From an uncultured Roseibium sp. (GTDB taxonomy: Bacteria; Pseudomonadota; Alphaproteobacteria; Rhizobiales; Stappiaceae), in contig NZ_OY780958.1 in NCBI RefSeq assembly GCF_963675985.1, positions 2,108,001-2,172,000 on the forward strand: 64,000 nucleotides of DNA. The letters are read 5' to 3'. Within the stretch, counting starts at the first letter, position 1; every line of letters begins with the position of its first letter. This document shows, piece by piece, positions 9,051 to 17,938 of the stretch. The notes under the pieces are model-generated. The model searched no databases and was not told the DNA's origin. It was given only the letters and a program-made list of their open reading frames with translations. Both the position numbers and the translations under genes were made by a program.

Positions 9051-9661
9051 GCCTTGGTGTCTTCCGGTGCCTGTTTGGCCTTTGCAGTCGACTTGGCAGG
9101 AGCTTTTGTCTTTGCCGTCGATTTGGCGGGGGTTTTGGCTTTAGCGGGCGCCTTGGCCTTTGCGGACGCCCCGGCCGGAGCTTTTTTGGCGGCCGTGGTT
9201 GAAGACCCGGTCTTGGCCGATGACTTTGCGGATGATTTTGCTGGCGCCTTGGCCTTGGTCGCCGCCTTTGCAGGGGAAGCCGTCTCAGCGGGGGCCTTAG
9301 CCTTTTCCGTGGACGCTTCGTCCTTCGGCATCCAGGGCTGTGGCTCGGAAGCCGCCTTGTTCGCCGCGTCGACCTTTGCCTGAGCCTCGGCCTTGTCGTC
9401 TTCGATGGATTTCTTCAGATCGCCGAGCGGATTGAAGTTACCGGCCTCCTCGACCTGCTTCTTCATGTCGGAGATATCCGCCTGGCGCTCCGCATCGCGC
9501 AGAGCGTCATTGAAAGTCGATTGAAATTCGCGCGACATGCGCCGAACCTTGCCGATCGTCTGGCCAAGGGTACGCAGCATCCGCGGGAGGTCTTTGGGAC
9601 CAACTACGATAATCGCCACGCAGGCGATCACCAGCAGTTCCGTCCATCCGATATCGAACAT
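9047..9661 (-). CDS. tatB: Twin-arginine translocase subunit TatB
   Basis: TatB forms the substrate-receptor complex with TatC. The 204-residue product has the N-terminal helix and hinge typical of TatB (MFDIGWTELLVIACVAIIVVG, then PKDLPRMLRTLG) and an amphipathic helix. From about residue 110 it has a long Lys/Ala/Pro-rich low-complexity tail with repeated KAPAKSTAK-like units, which makes it longer than the E. coli protein. Its stop overlaps the start of the degenerate tatC copy. Confidence 0.95.
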   Translation of the reverse strand: MFDIGWTELLVIACVAIIVVGPKDLPRMLRTLGQTIGKVRRMSREFQSTFNDALRDAERQADISDMKKQVEEAGNFNPLGDLKKSIEDDKAEAQAKVDAANKAASEPQPWMPKDEASTEKAKAPAETASPAKAATKAKAPAKSSAKSSAKTGSSTTAAKKAPAGASAKAKAPAKAKTPAKSTAKTKAPAKSTAKAKQAPEDTKA

Positions 9662-9701
9662 CTAAAATCCGCCATTCAAGCCAATAAAACGCGGACTTGG
9701 A

Positions 9702-9926
9702 TCAGCTCGCCTTGGACTGGTCTTCAGTCTTTTCAGCCGAAACTGTTTCGGACGGCTGATGATCGATGGTCTTCGGAGCATCGGCGGTATCGTCCTCAGC
9801 CATGCCCTTCTTGAAGCTCTTGATCCCTTTGGCAACATCGCCCATCAGGTCGGATATCTTGCCGCGCCCAAACAGCAAAATAACGATCACCGCGATGATC
9901 AGGATCTGCCAAATACCAATGCTCAT
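9702..9926 (-). CDS. tatA: Twin-arginine translocase subunit TatA
   Basis: TatA subunits oligomerise to form the Tat translocation pore. The 74-residue product has the N-terminal membrane helix (IGIWQILIIAVIVILLFG), the FGRGKISDLMGD hinge and amphipathic helix, and a charged tail. Size and layout are normal for the family. It is first in a tatA-tatB-(tatC copy)-tatC operon on the minus strand. Confidence 0.96.
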   Translation of the reverse strand: MSIGIWQILIIAVIVILLFGRGKISDLMGDVAKGIKSFKKGMAEDDTADAPKTIDHQPSETVSAEKTEDQSKAS

Positions 9927-10065
9927 ACGCCAAACTCCCGGTTGCGCGGCCTTATGGCCGGACTGCCCTTATTGCAAAATTCCACACCAGCCGCAACACG
10001 GCCATCCTTCACCTTTCGAAGAATGGCCGAAGTGCTTAACCGGCGGGTTTCTATTCTGACAAATG

Positions 10066-11205
10066 TCAATCCTCGGCCGGAAATACAAGCACATCTTTGG
10101 GATCGGTGGCCAAACCCACATCCATTCCCGCTCGATATCCGCCACCGGCACGTACCCGTGCGTGCACCGGGCCGTCCAGACCATCCACAACGATTGACAG
10201 AAGATCGACTTCGCCGACGAACCGCTTGCTGGAAATCCGACCGACCACAGCCCCTTCCCCGGGTTCGCGGACGAGAATTCCCTGGGGACGGACGCAAACA
10301 TCCACTCTGGTGCCGGTGCCGTGCCCGGAGCCGGGCAAAAGACCCAGCGGCGTTTCGACGCCACCGTCCGTTACCGTTCCGGCAAACTGATTCACTTCGG
10401 AAAAGAACCGGGCCACAAATATGTTTTCCGGGTTGTTGTAAAGGTCATCGGCCGTGCCGTGCTGAACCAGCCGTCCGCGGCGCATCAGGGCGATGCGGTC
10501 GCCCATGCGCATGGCCTCTTCCGGATCGTGGGTGACGATGATGCAGGTCGCGCGGGTTTCGCGCAAAATGGCCATCGTTTCCTCACGAACGTTGTCGCGC
10601 AGACGCCGGTCCAGCCCGGAAAACGGCTCGTCCATCAGCAGAACGCCGGGCCGCGGCGCAATTGCCCGGGCAAGTGCGACCCGTTGCTGTTCGCCGCCGG
10701 ACAATGCGTGCGGGTAGTCGCCCGCATAGCCTTCCAGCCCGACCCTGGCCAGGGACGCGAGCGCCTCGCGTTTCGCTGCTTCACGCGGCAAATTCGTCAA
10801 CCCGAACATAACATTGTCGAGAATGGTCATATGCGGGAAAAGGGCATAGTCCTGAAACATCAGGCCAACACCACGTCTCTCCGGCGGAACGAAACCGCCC
10901 GCGCCGGACACTTCGCGCCCGTTGATAAGGACCTGGCCCGACGCCTGGCGTTCCACCCCGGCGGCGATGCGCATCAACGTTGTCTTGCCACAACCGGAAT
11001 GTCCCAGCAGGCACAGCACCTCGCCGGGCGCGATTTCCAGGGACAGGCCGGCAATGGATTCATTGCCGTCATAAGCATGATAGACATCCTCGAACTTGAG
11101 CCCGGCGGCGATGGTTGCACCCGCGGTGCCCCGTGCGCCCCAGCGCAAGTCAGACCCCGCATCCAGGCCGGATCGGGTCAGCGATGAAGTTTCTTTAACG
11201 CTCAT
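10066..11205 (-). CDS. ABC transporter ATP-binding protein, FbpC/iron-type
   Basis: This is the ATPase subunit of an importer. The 379-residue product has Walker A GHSGCGKTT, a Q-loop FQDYALFPHMT, the signature LSGGEQQRVALARA, Walker B VLLMDEPFSGLD and the switch His in IIVTHDPEEAMRMGD, then a C-terminal TOBE-like regulatory region. The combination resembles ferric iron (FbpC) ATPases, but substrate assignment by sequence alone is weak. No permease or binding-protein gene is nearby, so it is an orphan here. About 35 residues precede the usual N-terminus of the ATPase fold, so the true start could be internal. Confidence 0.85.
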   Translation of the reverse strand: MSVKETSSLTRSGLDAGSDLRWGARGTAGATIAAGLKFEDVYHAYDGNESIAGLSLEIAPGEVLCLLGHSGCGKTTLMRIAAGVERQASGQVLINGREVSGAGGFVPPERRGVGLMFQDYALFPHMTILDNVMFGLTNLPREAAKREALASLARVGLEGYAGDYPHALSGGEQQRVALARAIAPRPGVLLMDEPFSGLDRRLRDNVREETMAILRETRATCIIVTHDPEEAMRMGDRIALMRRGRLVQHGTADDLYNNPENIFVARFFSEVNQFAGTVTDGGVETPLGLLPGSGHGTGTRVDVCVRPQGILVREPGEGAVVGRISSKRFVGEVDLLSIVVDGLDGPVHARVRAGGGYRAGMDVGLATDPKDVLVFPAED

Positions 11206-11233
11206 ACGGGTCTTAACACCAAGGTCCTGCCAC

Positions 11234-11926
11234 CTAATCCCTGTCGTCGTCCTCGAACAGTGTGCCTTCTTCCAACGGGTCCTCGTCTCCCGTCAAGGCC
11301 GGATCGTCACTCGGTGACGGAACCAGGAAGCTGGCAGGCACGGCGCTGTCGAGTAGACCGGCCCCTTTGAGTTCTTCCAGGCCGGGCAGATCCTTGACCG
11401 TGTCCAGACCGAAATGCTCCAGGAATGCCTCCGTGGTGCCGTAGGTTACAGGCCGGCCCGGTGTTCTCCGGCGGCCGCGCATCCGGATCCAGGAGGTTTC
11501 CAGAAGCACGTCCAATGTTCCCTTTGATGTGGAGACGCCACGAATTTCTTCAATCTCCGCGCGGGTCACCGGCTGGTGATAGGCAATGATCGCAAGGGTT
11601 TCGAGGGCTGCCCGCGACAATTTGCGCTGCTCTTCCATGTCCCGGTGCATCAGGAAGGCCAGATCCTCGGCGGTTCTGAACGCCCATTTACCGGCTACAC
11701 GGACGAGGTTGACGCCCCTGGCGGCATAAGTCTTTTGAAGTTCTTCCAGCAGGAGATCCACCGCGCACCCTTCCGGCAGACGCGCCCTGAGTTCCTCTAC
11801 GGACAGAGGTTCGGCCGACGCGAACAGCAGCGCTTCGACCATGCGAAGCCCATCCGGGTCCAGGACCCGGTTTTCCTCTGCCGGGGCGGCCCCCGCCCCA
11901 TCCAAGAGGTCGGCTTCAATTTCCAT
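11234..11926 (-). CDS. scpB: Segregation and condensation protein B
   Basis: ScpB is the winged-helix partner of the kleisin ScpA in the SMC condensin complex that compacts and segregates the chromosome. The 230-residue product has the MVEALLFASAEPLSVEELRARLP opening, two winged-helix segments (ALETLAIIAYHQPVTRAEIE) and TEAFLEHFGLDTVKDLPGL. The acidic C-terminus is usual. Its start overlaps the scpA stop by 11 bp, indicating translational coupling. Confidence 0.93.
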   Translation of the reverse strand: MEIEADLLDGAGAAPAEENRVLDPDGLRMVEALLFASAEPLSVEELRARLPEGCAVDLLLEELQKTYAARGVNLVRVAGKWAFRTAEDLAFLMHRDMEEQRKLSRAALETLAIIAYHQPVTRAEIEEIRGVSTSKGTLDVLLETSWIRMRGRRRTPGRPVTYGTTEAFLEHFGLDTVKDLPGLEELKGAGLLDSAVPASFLVPSPSDDPALTGDEDPLEEGTLFEDDDRD

Positions 11927-12725
11927 TCTTGTCTCCCGCAGGACGCGCCCGAATGTAGATCGGCGAAAACGGATCTCCCTGCCTGATTTCTACCTGACCT
12001 TCGCGCACCATTTCCAGGCTTGCGGAAAACGTGCTGGCGACAACCGTTGCCCAATCCTCATCGTCGCGCAGATAGTCCTGCAGATATCCGGTAATCGGCG
12101 CCCATTCGGCGACCTGACCGACAAGCCGCGCCAGAAGCTCCCGTGCTTCCTGAAGGGACCAGACATTCCGCCTCAGCACCCGCACGGAGGTGACCGACTG
12201 ACGCTGGCGCTGGGTCGCATAGGCGCTGAGCAGATCGTAGATGGTGGCGGTCCAAACACTCTTGTGGTCGACGGAGGTGGTTTCCGGTCGACCTCTGGCA
12301 AATATGTCCCGGCCAAGCCGATTGCGCGCCAGGAGTTTTCCCGACACATCGCGCATGGCCTCCAGACGGCGCAGGCGGAACGCAAGCGCGGCCGCGAGCT
12401 CCTCACCGGTCGGTTCGTCTTCGTCCTTCTGCTCCGGCAGCAAGAGCCTGGATTTGAGATAGGCAAGCCAGGCGGCCATGACGAGATAATCCGCGGCGAG
12501 TTCCAGCCGCATGCGCCGCGCCTCGGCCACGAACTCCAGATACTGTTCGACCAGCGCCAGGATCGAGATGCGCGTCAGATCGACCTTCTGATTGCGCGCC
12601 AGGGTCAGCAACAGGTCCAGCGGCCCTTCGAAACCTTCGACATCGACAACCAGCAGGGGATCGTTGGAGGCACGGTCGGGCGCATCCACACTCGTCAGCA
12701 GATCCTGATGCGTGTCGCGGGCCAT
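11916..12725 (-). CDS. scpA: Segregation and condensation protein A (kleisin)
   Basis: ScpA bridges the SMC heads in condensin. The product, taken from the ATG at 12725 (MARDTHQDL), is about 269 residues. It shows the family N-terminal signature VEGFEGPLDLLLTLARNQKVDL, then YLVMAAWLAYLKSRLLLP and a C-terminal winged-helix region that contacts the SMC head. A longer frame upstream is probably not used. It lies between nagZ and scpB and is likely part of one operon. Confidence 0.93.
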   Translation of the reverse strand: MARDTHQDLLTSVDAPDRASNDPLLVVDVEGFEGPLDLLLTLARNQKVDLTRISILALVEQYLEFVAEARRMRLELAADYLVMAAWLAYLKSRLLLPEQKDEDEPTGEELAAALAFRLRRLEAMRDVSGKLLARNRLGRDIFARGRPETTSVDHKSVWTATIYDLLSAYATQRQRQSVTSVRVLRRNVWSLQEARELLARLVGQVAEWAPITGYLQDYLRDDEDWATVVASTFSASLEMVREGQVEIRQGDPFSPIYIRARPAGDKNGN

Positions 12726-12751
12726 GTGCCTGTCGCTTCCCTTTTCCCCGC

Positions 12752-13783
12752 CTAGCCGACGGCCCATTCCGGAACGCCTGAAAGCAGCTCGTCGAACTCT
12801 TCACGCGCGGCAAGCGGGTCGAACCCCGCATCCGGCTGTTTTCGCATTGCCAGCGCTTCATCGCAGCGTTGCAGAGACGTCCCCTGCAATGCAGGCGCAG
12901 CTTCGGCAACGGCCTTCATTTCCGCCATGTCGCCATTGCAGTGAAGCACAAGATCGCAACCTGCGGCAAAGCTTAGCGCCGCTCTTTCACGCATATCCCC
13001 ACCTAGCGCCTTCATGGAGATGTCATCGCTCATCAGACAGCCGTCAAATCCGATCTCGCCGCGAATGATCTCCTGAATGATCCTGTGGCTCTGCGTCGCG
13101 GGATGCTCGGGCTCGATCCCGGCGTAGAGCAGATGCGCGGTCATGGCGAGCGGCATGTCCGACAGATCCTTGAACGGCAGGAAATCCGCCTCCGAAAGCT
13201 CTTCATGAGACGCCTGGATCCGGGGAAGCGTCAGATGACTGTCGACCAACGCCCGGCCGTGGCCGGGGAGATGCTTGATCACCGGCAGGACGCCGCCAGC
13301 CATCAGCCCCTCGCACGCGACGCGTCCGAGATCGGCGACGGTTGCCGGATCGCCGGAATAGGCGCGATTGCCGATGGCATCCACGGTTTCCGCCAGACGA
13401 AGGTCGAGCAGCGGCAGGCAATCGACCGTAATCCCGAGGGAGAGAAGATCATGGGCAATCAACCGGGCACCAAGCCATGCAGCCCTCCTGCCGCACTGAC
13501 GGTCGTTTTCATAGAGTGTCCCGAAGGTTCCCGCCGGCGGATAGGACGGCCAGTGTGGCGGCCGCAGACGCCTGACCTTGCCGCCCTCCTGATCGATCAG
13601 GACCGGCGCATCGGGCCGGCCGACCGCTTCCCGAAACGAAACCACCAGATCGGCGACCTGGTCCGGTGCCGCGCAGTTACGCCGGAACAGGATCAGCCCC
13701 CAGGGATTTTCCTCCCGGAAAAAGGCTGTTTCCTCCGGTGTCAGCGCTGTGCCTGAACTTCCGCTAATGAAGGCTTTGATCAT
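12752..13783 (-). CDS. nagZ: Beta-N-acetylhexosaminidase, peptidoglycan recycling (NagZ)
   Basis: NagZ is a family 3 glycoside hydrolase that removes N-acetylglucosamine from recycled muropeptides in the cytoplasm. The 343-residue product, from the ATG at 13783 (MIKAFISGSSG), contains LILFRRNC and VLIDQEGGKVRRL. It also has the hallmark KHLPGHGRALVDSH loop carrying the catalytic His and the nucleophile region GCLMSDDISMKAL. The reading frame continues 66 residues upstream, but that part has no family resemblance. The short gap to scpA suggests co-transcription. Confidence 0.94.
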   Translation of the reverse strand: MIKAFISGSSGTALTPEETAFFREENPWGLILFRRNCAAPDQVADLVVSFREAVGRPDAPVLIDQEGGKVRRLRPPHWPSYPPAGTFGTLYENDRQCGRRAAWLGARLIAHDLLSLGITVDCLPLLDLRLAETVDAIGNRAYSGDPATVADLGRVACEGLMAGGVLPVIKHLPGHGRALVDSHLTLPRIQASHEELSEADFLPFKDLSDMPLAMTAHLLYAGIEPEHPATQSHRIIQEIIRGEIGFDGCLMSDDISMKALGGDMRERAALSFAAGCDLVLHCNGDMAEMKAVAEAAPALQGTSLQRCDEALAMRKQPDAGFDPLAAREEFDELLSGVPEWAVG

Positions 13784-13919
13784 GATCTGCCTTACCTTGG
13801 GAGCCGTTTGACGGTCAAGCGGAAGGATCAACGAGATAGGCTTGCATCCCCTGCTCCGGGCTGCGATGACATGAGGTCTGTCGTCGCCTCGCACCGATCT
13901 GTACAAATTGGAGATAATC

Positions 13920-14933
13920 ATGCGCGCCCGCCCCGACATTCCAGCCGGCACCCTGCACAGGATAAGCGTGACATCTCCCATTCTGGAGAAGAACCGCCTT
14001 GGTGATCCGTCAACGCGGGAGGTTATCGTCTATACGCCCGCCGGCCATGACGGCGCCGGCCTGCCGCTTCTGGTCGACCTCGCCGGTTTCACCTCCGGAG
14101 GCCCAGCTCACGTGAACTGGAAGAATTTCGGCGAGAATATCCCCGAACGCCTCGACCGACTGATCCACGAGGGTTCCCTGCCCCTTGTCACGGTCGCGTT
14201 TCCCGATTGCTTCACCCGACTTGGCGGCAACCAATATATCGACAGCGCTGCAATGGGGCCGTGGGCCACCTGGTTGACGACCGACCTGCTCGACGCTGTG
14301 GAAAGCCGCTTCGGCTGTGGAGGCAAAGGAAAGCGTGGTCTTTTCGGCCGGTCTTCAGGTGGCTACGGCGCGCTGGTCCATGCCATGCTTCACGCGGACG
14401 TCTGGTCCGCGGCGGCCTGTCATTCCGGCGACCTGGCCTTTGAACTCTGCTATCTGCCGGAAATGCCGAGTGCACTCAGGACCATCGCCAGATACGGATC
14501 CGTCGAGGCCTTCGTGACGGAATTCGAAAGCGGTCCGAAATATCCCGGCGGCGCGATGCACGACCTGATGACCTTCGCCATGGCCGCGACCTATGATCCC
14601 GATCCAGATCCGAATACCTTTTGCGGAATTCGCCTGCCCGTCGATCTGGAAACCTGCGAAATCATCGCGGACCGCTGGTCCAACTGGCTGTCCTGGGACC
14701 CGGTTCAAATGGTCGACGGTCACATGGACGCACTCAAGTCGCTGAAAGGCCTCTGGATCGACTGCGGAACGGTCGACCAGTACAACCTCCTCTACGGCGC
14801 GCGCCGGGTGGCCCGAAAACTTAATGCGGCAGCGGTCAGGCATATTTACGAAGAATTCGACGACAATCATTCGTCGATCGATTACCGGCTCGACCGCAGT
14901 CTGCCGTTCCTGGTCGAGTCCCTGATGGCGTAA
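13920..14933 (+). CDS. Alpha/beta-hydrolase esterase (esterase D-like)
   Basis: This 337-residue predicted hydrolase has no signal peptide. The nucleophile elbow is GRSSGG (LFGRSSGGYGALV), preceded by the strand LPLLVDLAGF. A late His-containing segment (EEFDDNHSSIDYRLDRSLPFL) fits the last member of the triad. The pattern resembles the putative esterase family that includes S-formylglutathione hydrolases, but substrate is not assignable. The start is the ATG at 13920 with GGAG six bases upstream. It is divergent from nagZ and convergent with an EamA transporter remnant. Confidence 0.8.
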   Translation: MRARPDIPAGTLHRISVTSPILEKNRLGDPSTREVIVYTPAGHDGAGLPLLVDLAGFTSGGPAHVNWKNFGENIPERLDRLIHEGSLPLVTVAFPDCFTRLGGNQYIDSAAMGPWATWLTTDLLDAVESRFGCGGKGKRGLFGRSSGGYGALVHAMLHADVWSAAACHSGDLAFELCYLPEMPSALRTIARYGSVEAFVTEFESGPKYPGGAMHDLMTFAMAATYDPDPDPNTFCGIRLPVDLETCEIIADRWSNWLSWDPVQMVDGHMDALKSLKGLWIDCGTVDQYNLLYGARRVARKLNAAAVRHIYEEFDDNHSSIDYRLDRSLPFLVESLMA

Positions 14934-14936
14934 GGC

Positions 14937-15275
14937 CTATCGAGGGGTAGAAAACCGCAGCCGGAAGCGACTGCTGAATGTCAGCACAAGTCCACCGGCC
15001 ACGATCAACAGTGCGCCGAACGCCGCCTTCAAGGTCGGTACCTCGCCGAAGGCGGCAGCGGTCAGTACCCAGGCGTAACCGACCGGCGCAAGCGTCGCCG
15101 CATCGGCTCTCCGATACGCCTCGATATTGAACGTCTGTCCGAGGATGGCGACCGGTCCGAGCGCGAAAAACGGCAACGCAAATGACCAATCGAGGCCATC
15201 TGTTTCAGCGATCAAGACCACCGGAAGGGTCATGATGACGGCGCACAGTACCAGACCTAAGGCAAGTGCGTGTTT
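14937..15275 (-). pseudogene. C-terminal remnant of an EamA/DMT-family transporter
   Basis: About 98-110 residues are readable, with hydrophobic segments LPFFALGPVAILGQTFNIEAYRRADAA (split by short loops), LAPVGYAWVLTAAAFGEVPT and AAFGALLIVAGGLVLTFSS. This is the end of an EamA drug/metabolite exporter. Upstream the frame is closed by TGA, and no N-terminal half (a full protein has about ten helices) is found. It is therefore a decayed gene, converging on the esterase with only 3 bp between the stops. Confidence 0.7.
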
Positions 15276-15360
15276 TCATCCGGCAGGTAACGGGATCGGA
15301 GGGACATTCGGAAGACCTTTCCGTTCCCTCCTATCCGCCTGCGGTCCGACTGCCATTAAA

Positions 15361-15388
15361 AACCCGCTCAACCGGGGTTGAGCGGGTT
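15361..15388. terminator. Rho-independent terminator hairpin
   Basis: A perfect 13-bp stem begins AACCCGCTCAACC and has a 2-nt loop. It lies downstream of the SPOR-domain gene, read on the minus strand, and is followed on that strand by a short T-rich run. Confidence 0.8.
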
Positions 15389-15484
15389 CAATCCATGGAT
15401 CTTTGCCGGAAGGAAAGTCGGTTCTCTGCCTTGTCAGAAGACAAAGCCACTCCCGCGGAATGCGAAAAATTAAGCGTCCTGATC

Positions 15485-17866
15485 CTAGTTGCGGCGCACG
15501 AAGCAATCGCCCCCCGCGGACTTCAGGCTTTCGCAAAGCGATATTGCCTCGTCACGGGATCCCGCCGGGATCCGCGCCCGGTAGAAGGTTCCGCGATCTT
15601 CGATATTTGCTGAAACGATCACAGCCTGTCTGGAGCCCAGAACACTCGGATAGCGTTGCTGCAGCGACTGGTAGGCGGAGCGCGCCGCATCTTCCGAACG
15701 CTGAGAGGTTACCTGAACAACGTAGGTACCCGGGGCGATCCGGCCTGTATTTGTTGCCGGTGCGGCGGCCTGCGGCGCGGCAGGCGCCGGATTATTGAGG
15801 TTGAGCGGTGCGTTTTGTCGAACCGGAGCCGTCGTTTGCGGGACGGGTTGACTGGTATTCGCAACCTGCACCGGAGCTTGCGGTTTTTTCCGGGGAACGA
15901 CAGTTGTCACCGGGCCGGTCGCTTGCGTCTCCTGGGCACCGGTATCGGTTGAAGCGACAATTTGCGGCGTTTCAGGTTGCGCCGGCACGGGTGTTGCCGC
16001 GGCAGGAGCTGATTGCGTCCCGGTGACCGGTGTTGCAGTTGCCGGAGCAGGTGTTTCGGTCGTCGGACGAACAGATGTCGTTTCCACGGTCCGGACAGGT
16101 GCAGAATCCGGATCGCCGGAGATAATCGTACCATCCGGACGGACCACAAGCGTCCTCACCTTCTTTGGACCGCCGGGAACGAGCGGATCGGAGGTCGCGG
16201 TTCCTTCAGGTGCCGGCGGCAGCTGGGCCGGCTTTGTTTCTTCCGGCAGAACCAACCTTTCGTTGGACTGGTTTCCAGACGTTCCGACCCGGTCGTAAAT
16301 CAATTTGGATGCCGAATTGTCTGACGGAGCTTCCTTGTTATCCGGATAGATCTTCAAAGGCTCCTGAAGCCCCGCAATCACAGGGGGCGGACCTGAGGGG
16401 ACATTGACGGACGAGCCGTCGAACATCAGGAATGCAGCACCACCGAGAAGAACAACCGCAACGACGCCGGCGGCCGTGTAAAGCCCCTTACGGGAATTTC
16501 GTTCATGCCCCGGGGCCGCGAGCCGTTCTTTTCTGGGATGCGGCGGCAGTACGCCGGTTCCGTCGAGAGAAGGATCGCTCTCCTGCATGGCCCGCGCCAC
16601 GGCATCGAGATCATAACCTTCCGGTGGCGGTGGCGTTTCGTCGCTCTCGTTGACCGGAATGGAGTTCGCTGCATCCGGCCAGACCATTTCGTCAATGTCA
16701 TCGGATTTCGCCGGCTCCCGATATTGGGGAACCTGTTGTTCTTCGAAGTCCGGCGCGGCAAAACCAGGTTCATTCCGGAAGACTGCTTCCGGCTGGCTTA
16801 CCGTTTCCGGCCCGAGTTCAGCTTCCGGACGCAGTTCTGGGTCTGGACGGAATTCCGGTTCTGGCGGAAGTTCTGGCTCTGTCCGGATATCCGGCTCAAC
16901 CCGGGCCTCCGGCTCGGATCGGGCTTCGCGCTCCGGCGAAAATTCAAGATCGGCGAAAAGCGTATCCAGCCCCGAGGGTTCCGGCTCGGACGGTGCAGCT
17001 GTCCGAGCGCCGCGGATTTCCGCTTCGAGTGTATCCAGCCCGGCGAAAAGATCATCGTCCGATGGCGGGTTCCGGTCATTTGCAGGCAGCCCGTAAGCAC
17101 TTACGCCCAGATGACCCAGATTGCCGCTGCTTGCCTGATGCCACCCCTTTTCCGGATCAGCAACCGGCTCGCTGTAAGACGAGGACGTCGAATAATCCGG
17201 TGCGTGTTCCTCAGGCGCCGCCTGGTAAGCGGTTTCTGTTTCGGCCTCGTACTCGTAGTCCTCTGCCGGCGAGGGCTCCGTCGTTTCGGGTTGAGGCCTG
17301 ACATTTGACATTCCTGCAGGCGTGAAAGACTGACGGAACGCGCCGATCAGTTCATCTTCCAGTTCCGCGGTCAGGTTGTCTTCCAAATTCTTCGAAACCG
17401 CATGATCTAATCGGCTCTGGGGAATCTCCGAATCGACGTGTTCGTCCGGCAAAACCTTGGGACCGGTTGAGGAATATGTACTCATGTCACCTGCTGCAGG
17501 GTACTGCATCGCTTGGGAAGCATTTGTTTCGTTGACGCCGAAGCCCGACGTCTGCTGATTGGCAACTCCCGCCGAGCCATCTGTCGGCTCCTGCCCCAAA
17601 ACCTTCACCTCCGGATAAATGAATGGCGATTGTGTGACCGGTGCGGTTGCCTGAACGCCGATTGTTTGCGTTTCATTGTCGGGCTCGTCGCGAACCGGGC
17701 TCTTGACCGGGGGCACTTCGGCCGCACCGGAACCCGTTTGCTTGTTTCGATGGACGATTCTGGCCAGTTCCACCAACGGATCTTCCATAGGCGTGGAGCC
17801 AGCGCCGCTCGCGTCCGCCGAGGTCTGCGGTAGATCGGTTTTCGGATGGTCGGAATCTCTAGACAT
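15485..17866 (-). CDS. Large SPOR-domain inner-membrane protein
   Basis: This 793-residue bitopic membrane protein probably acts in cell-wall metabolism or division. A long acidic cytoplasmic N-terminus comes first, with repeated Glu-Pro units (EPE.R.EP pattern) around residues 305-365. One transmembrane helix follows at about 460-482 (GLYTAAGVVAVVLLGGAAF), then a Pro/Thr/Gln-rich periplasmic stretch and a C-terminal SPOR domain (about 708-793, GTYVVQVTSQ to the end). SPOR domains bind denuded glycan strands at the septum. SPOR proteins encoded next to argS, dgt and nagZ are typical of alphaproteobacteria. Confidence 0.88.
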   Translation of the reverse strand: MSRDSDHPKTDLPQTSADASGAGSTPMEDPLVELARIVHRNKQTGSGAAEVPPVKSPVRDEPDNETQTIGVQATAPVTQSPFIYPEVKVLGQEPTDGSAGVANQQTSGFGVNETNASQAMQYPAAGDMSTYSSTGPKVLPDEHVDSEIPQSRLDHAVSKNLEDNLTAELEDELIGAFRQSFTPAGMSNVRPQPETTEPSPAEDYEYEAETETAYQAAPEEHAPDYSTSSSYSEPVADPEKGWHQASSGNLGHLGVSAYGLPANDRNPPSDDDLFAGLDTLEAEIRGARTAAPSEPEPSGLDTLFADLEFSPEREARSEPEARVEPDIRTEPELPPEPEFRPDPELRPEAELGPETVSQPEAVFRNEPGFAAPDFEEQQVPQYREPAKSDDIDEMVWPDAANSIPVNESDETPPPPEGYDLDAVARAMQESDPSLDGTGVLPPHPRKERLAAPGHERNSRKGLYTAAGVVAVVLLGGAAFLMFDGSSVNVPSGPPPVIAGLQEPLKIYPDNKEAPSDNSASKLIYDRVGTSGNQSNERLVLPEETKPAQLPPAPEGTATSDPLVPGGPKKVRTLVVRPDGTIISGDPDSAPVRTVETTSVRPTTETPAPATATPVTGTQSAPAAATPVPAQPETPQIVASTDTGAQETQATGPVTTVVPRKKPQAPVQVANTSQPVPQTTAPVRQNAPLNLNNPAPAAPQAAAPATNTGRIAPGTYVVQVTSQRSEDAARSAYQSLQQRYPSVLGSRQAVIVSANIEDRGTFYRARIPAGSRDEAISLCESLKSAGGDCFVRRN

Positions 17867-17938
17867 CTGCGATTTGCTATCCGGCCGGACGTTTTTCCTT
17901 TGTCACGCGGTTTGCGCAACAAGTTTTCGACTACAACT

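Noticed and set aside
9047..9400. Repetitive AKAPAK coding region considered as a DNA repeat array or CRISPR
   Set aside because: It is the low-complexity tail of TatB; unit lengths are irregular and there are no spacers.
16798..16960. Glu-Pro repeat DNA in the SPOR gene considered as a minisatellite
   Set aside because: It encodes an in-frame acidic repeat in a continuous protein; units are degenerate and there is no sign of a separate element.
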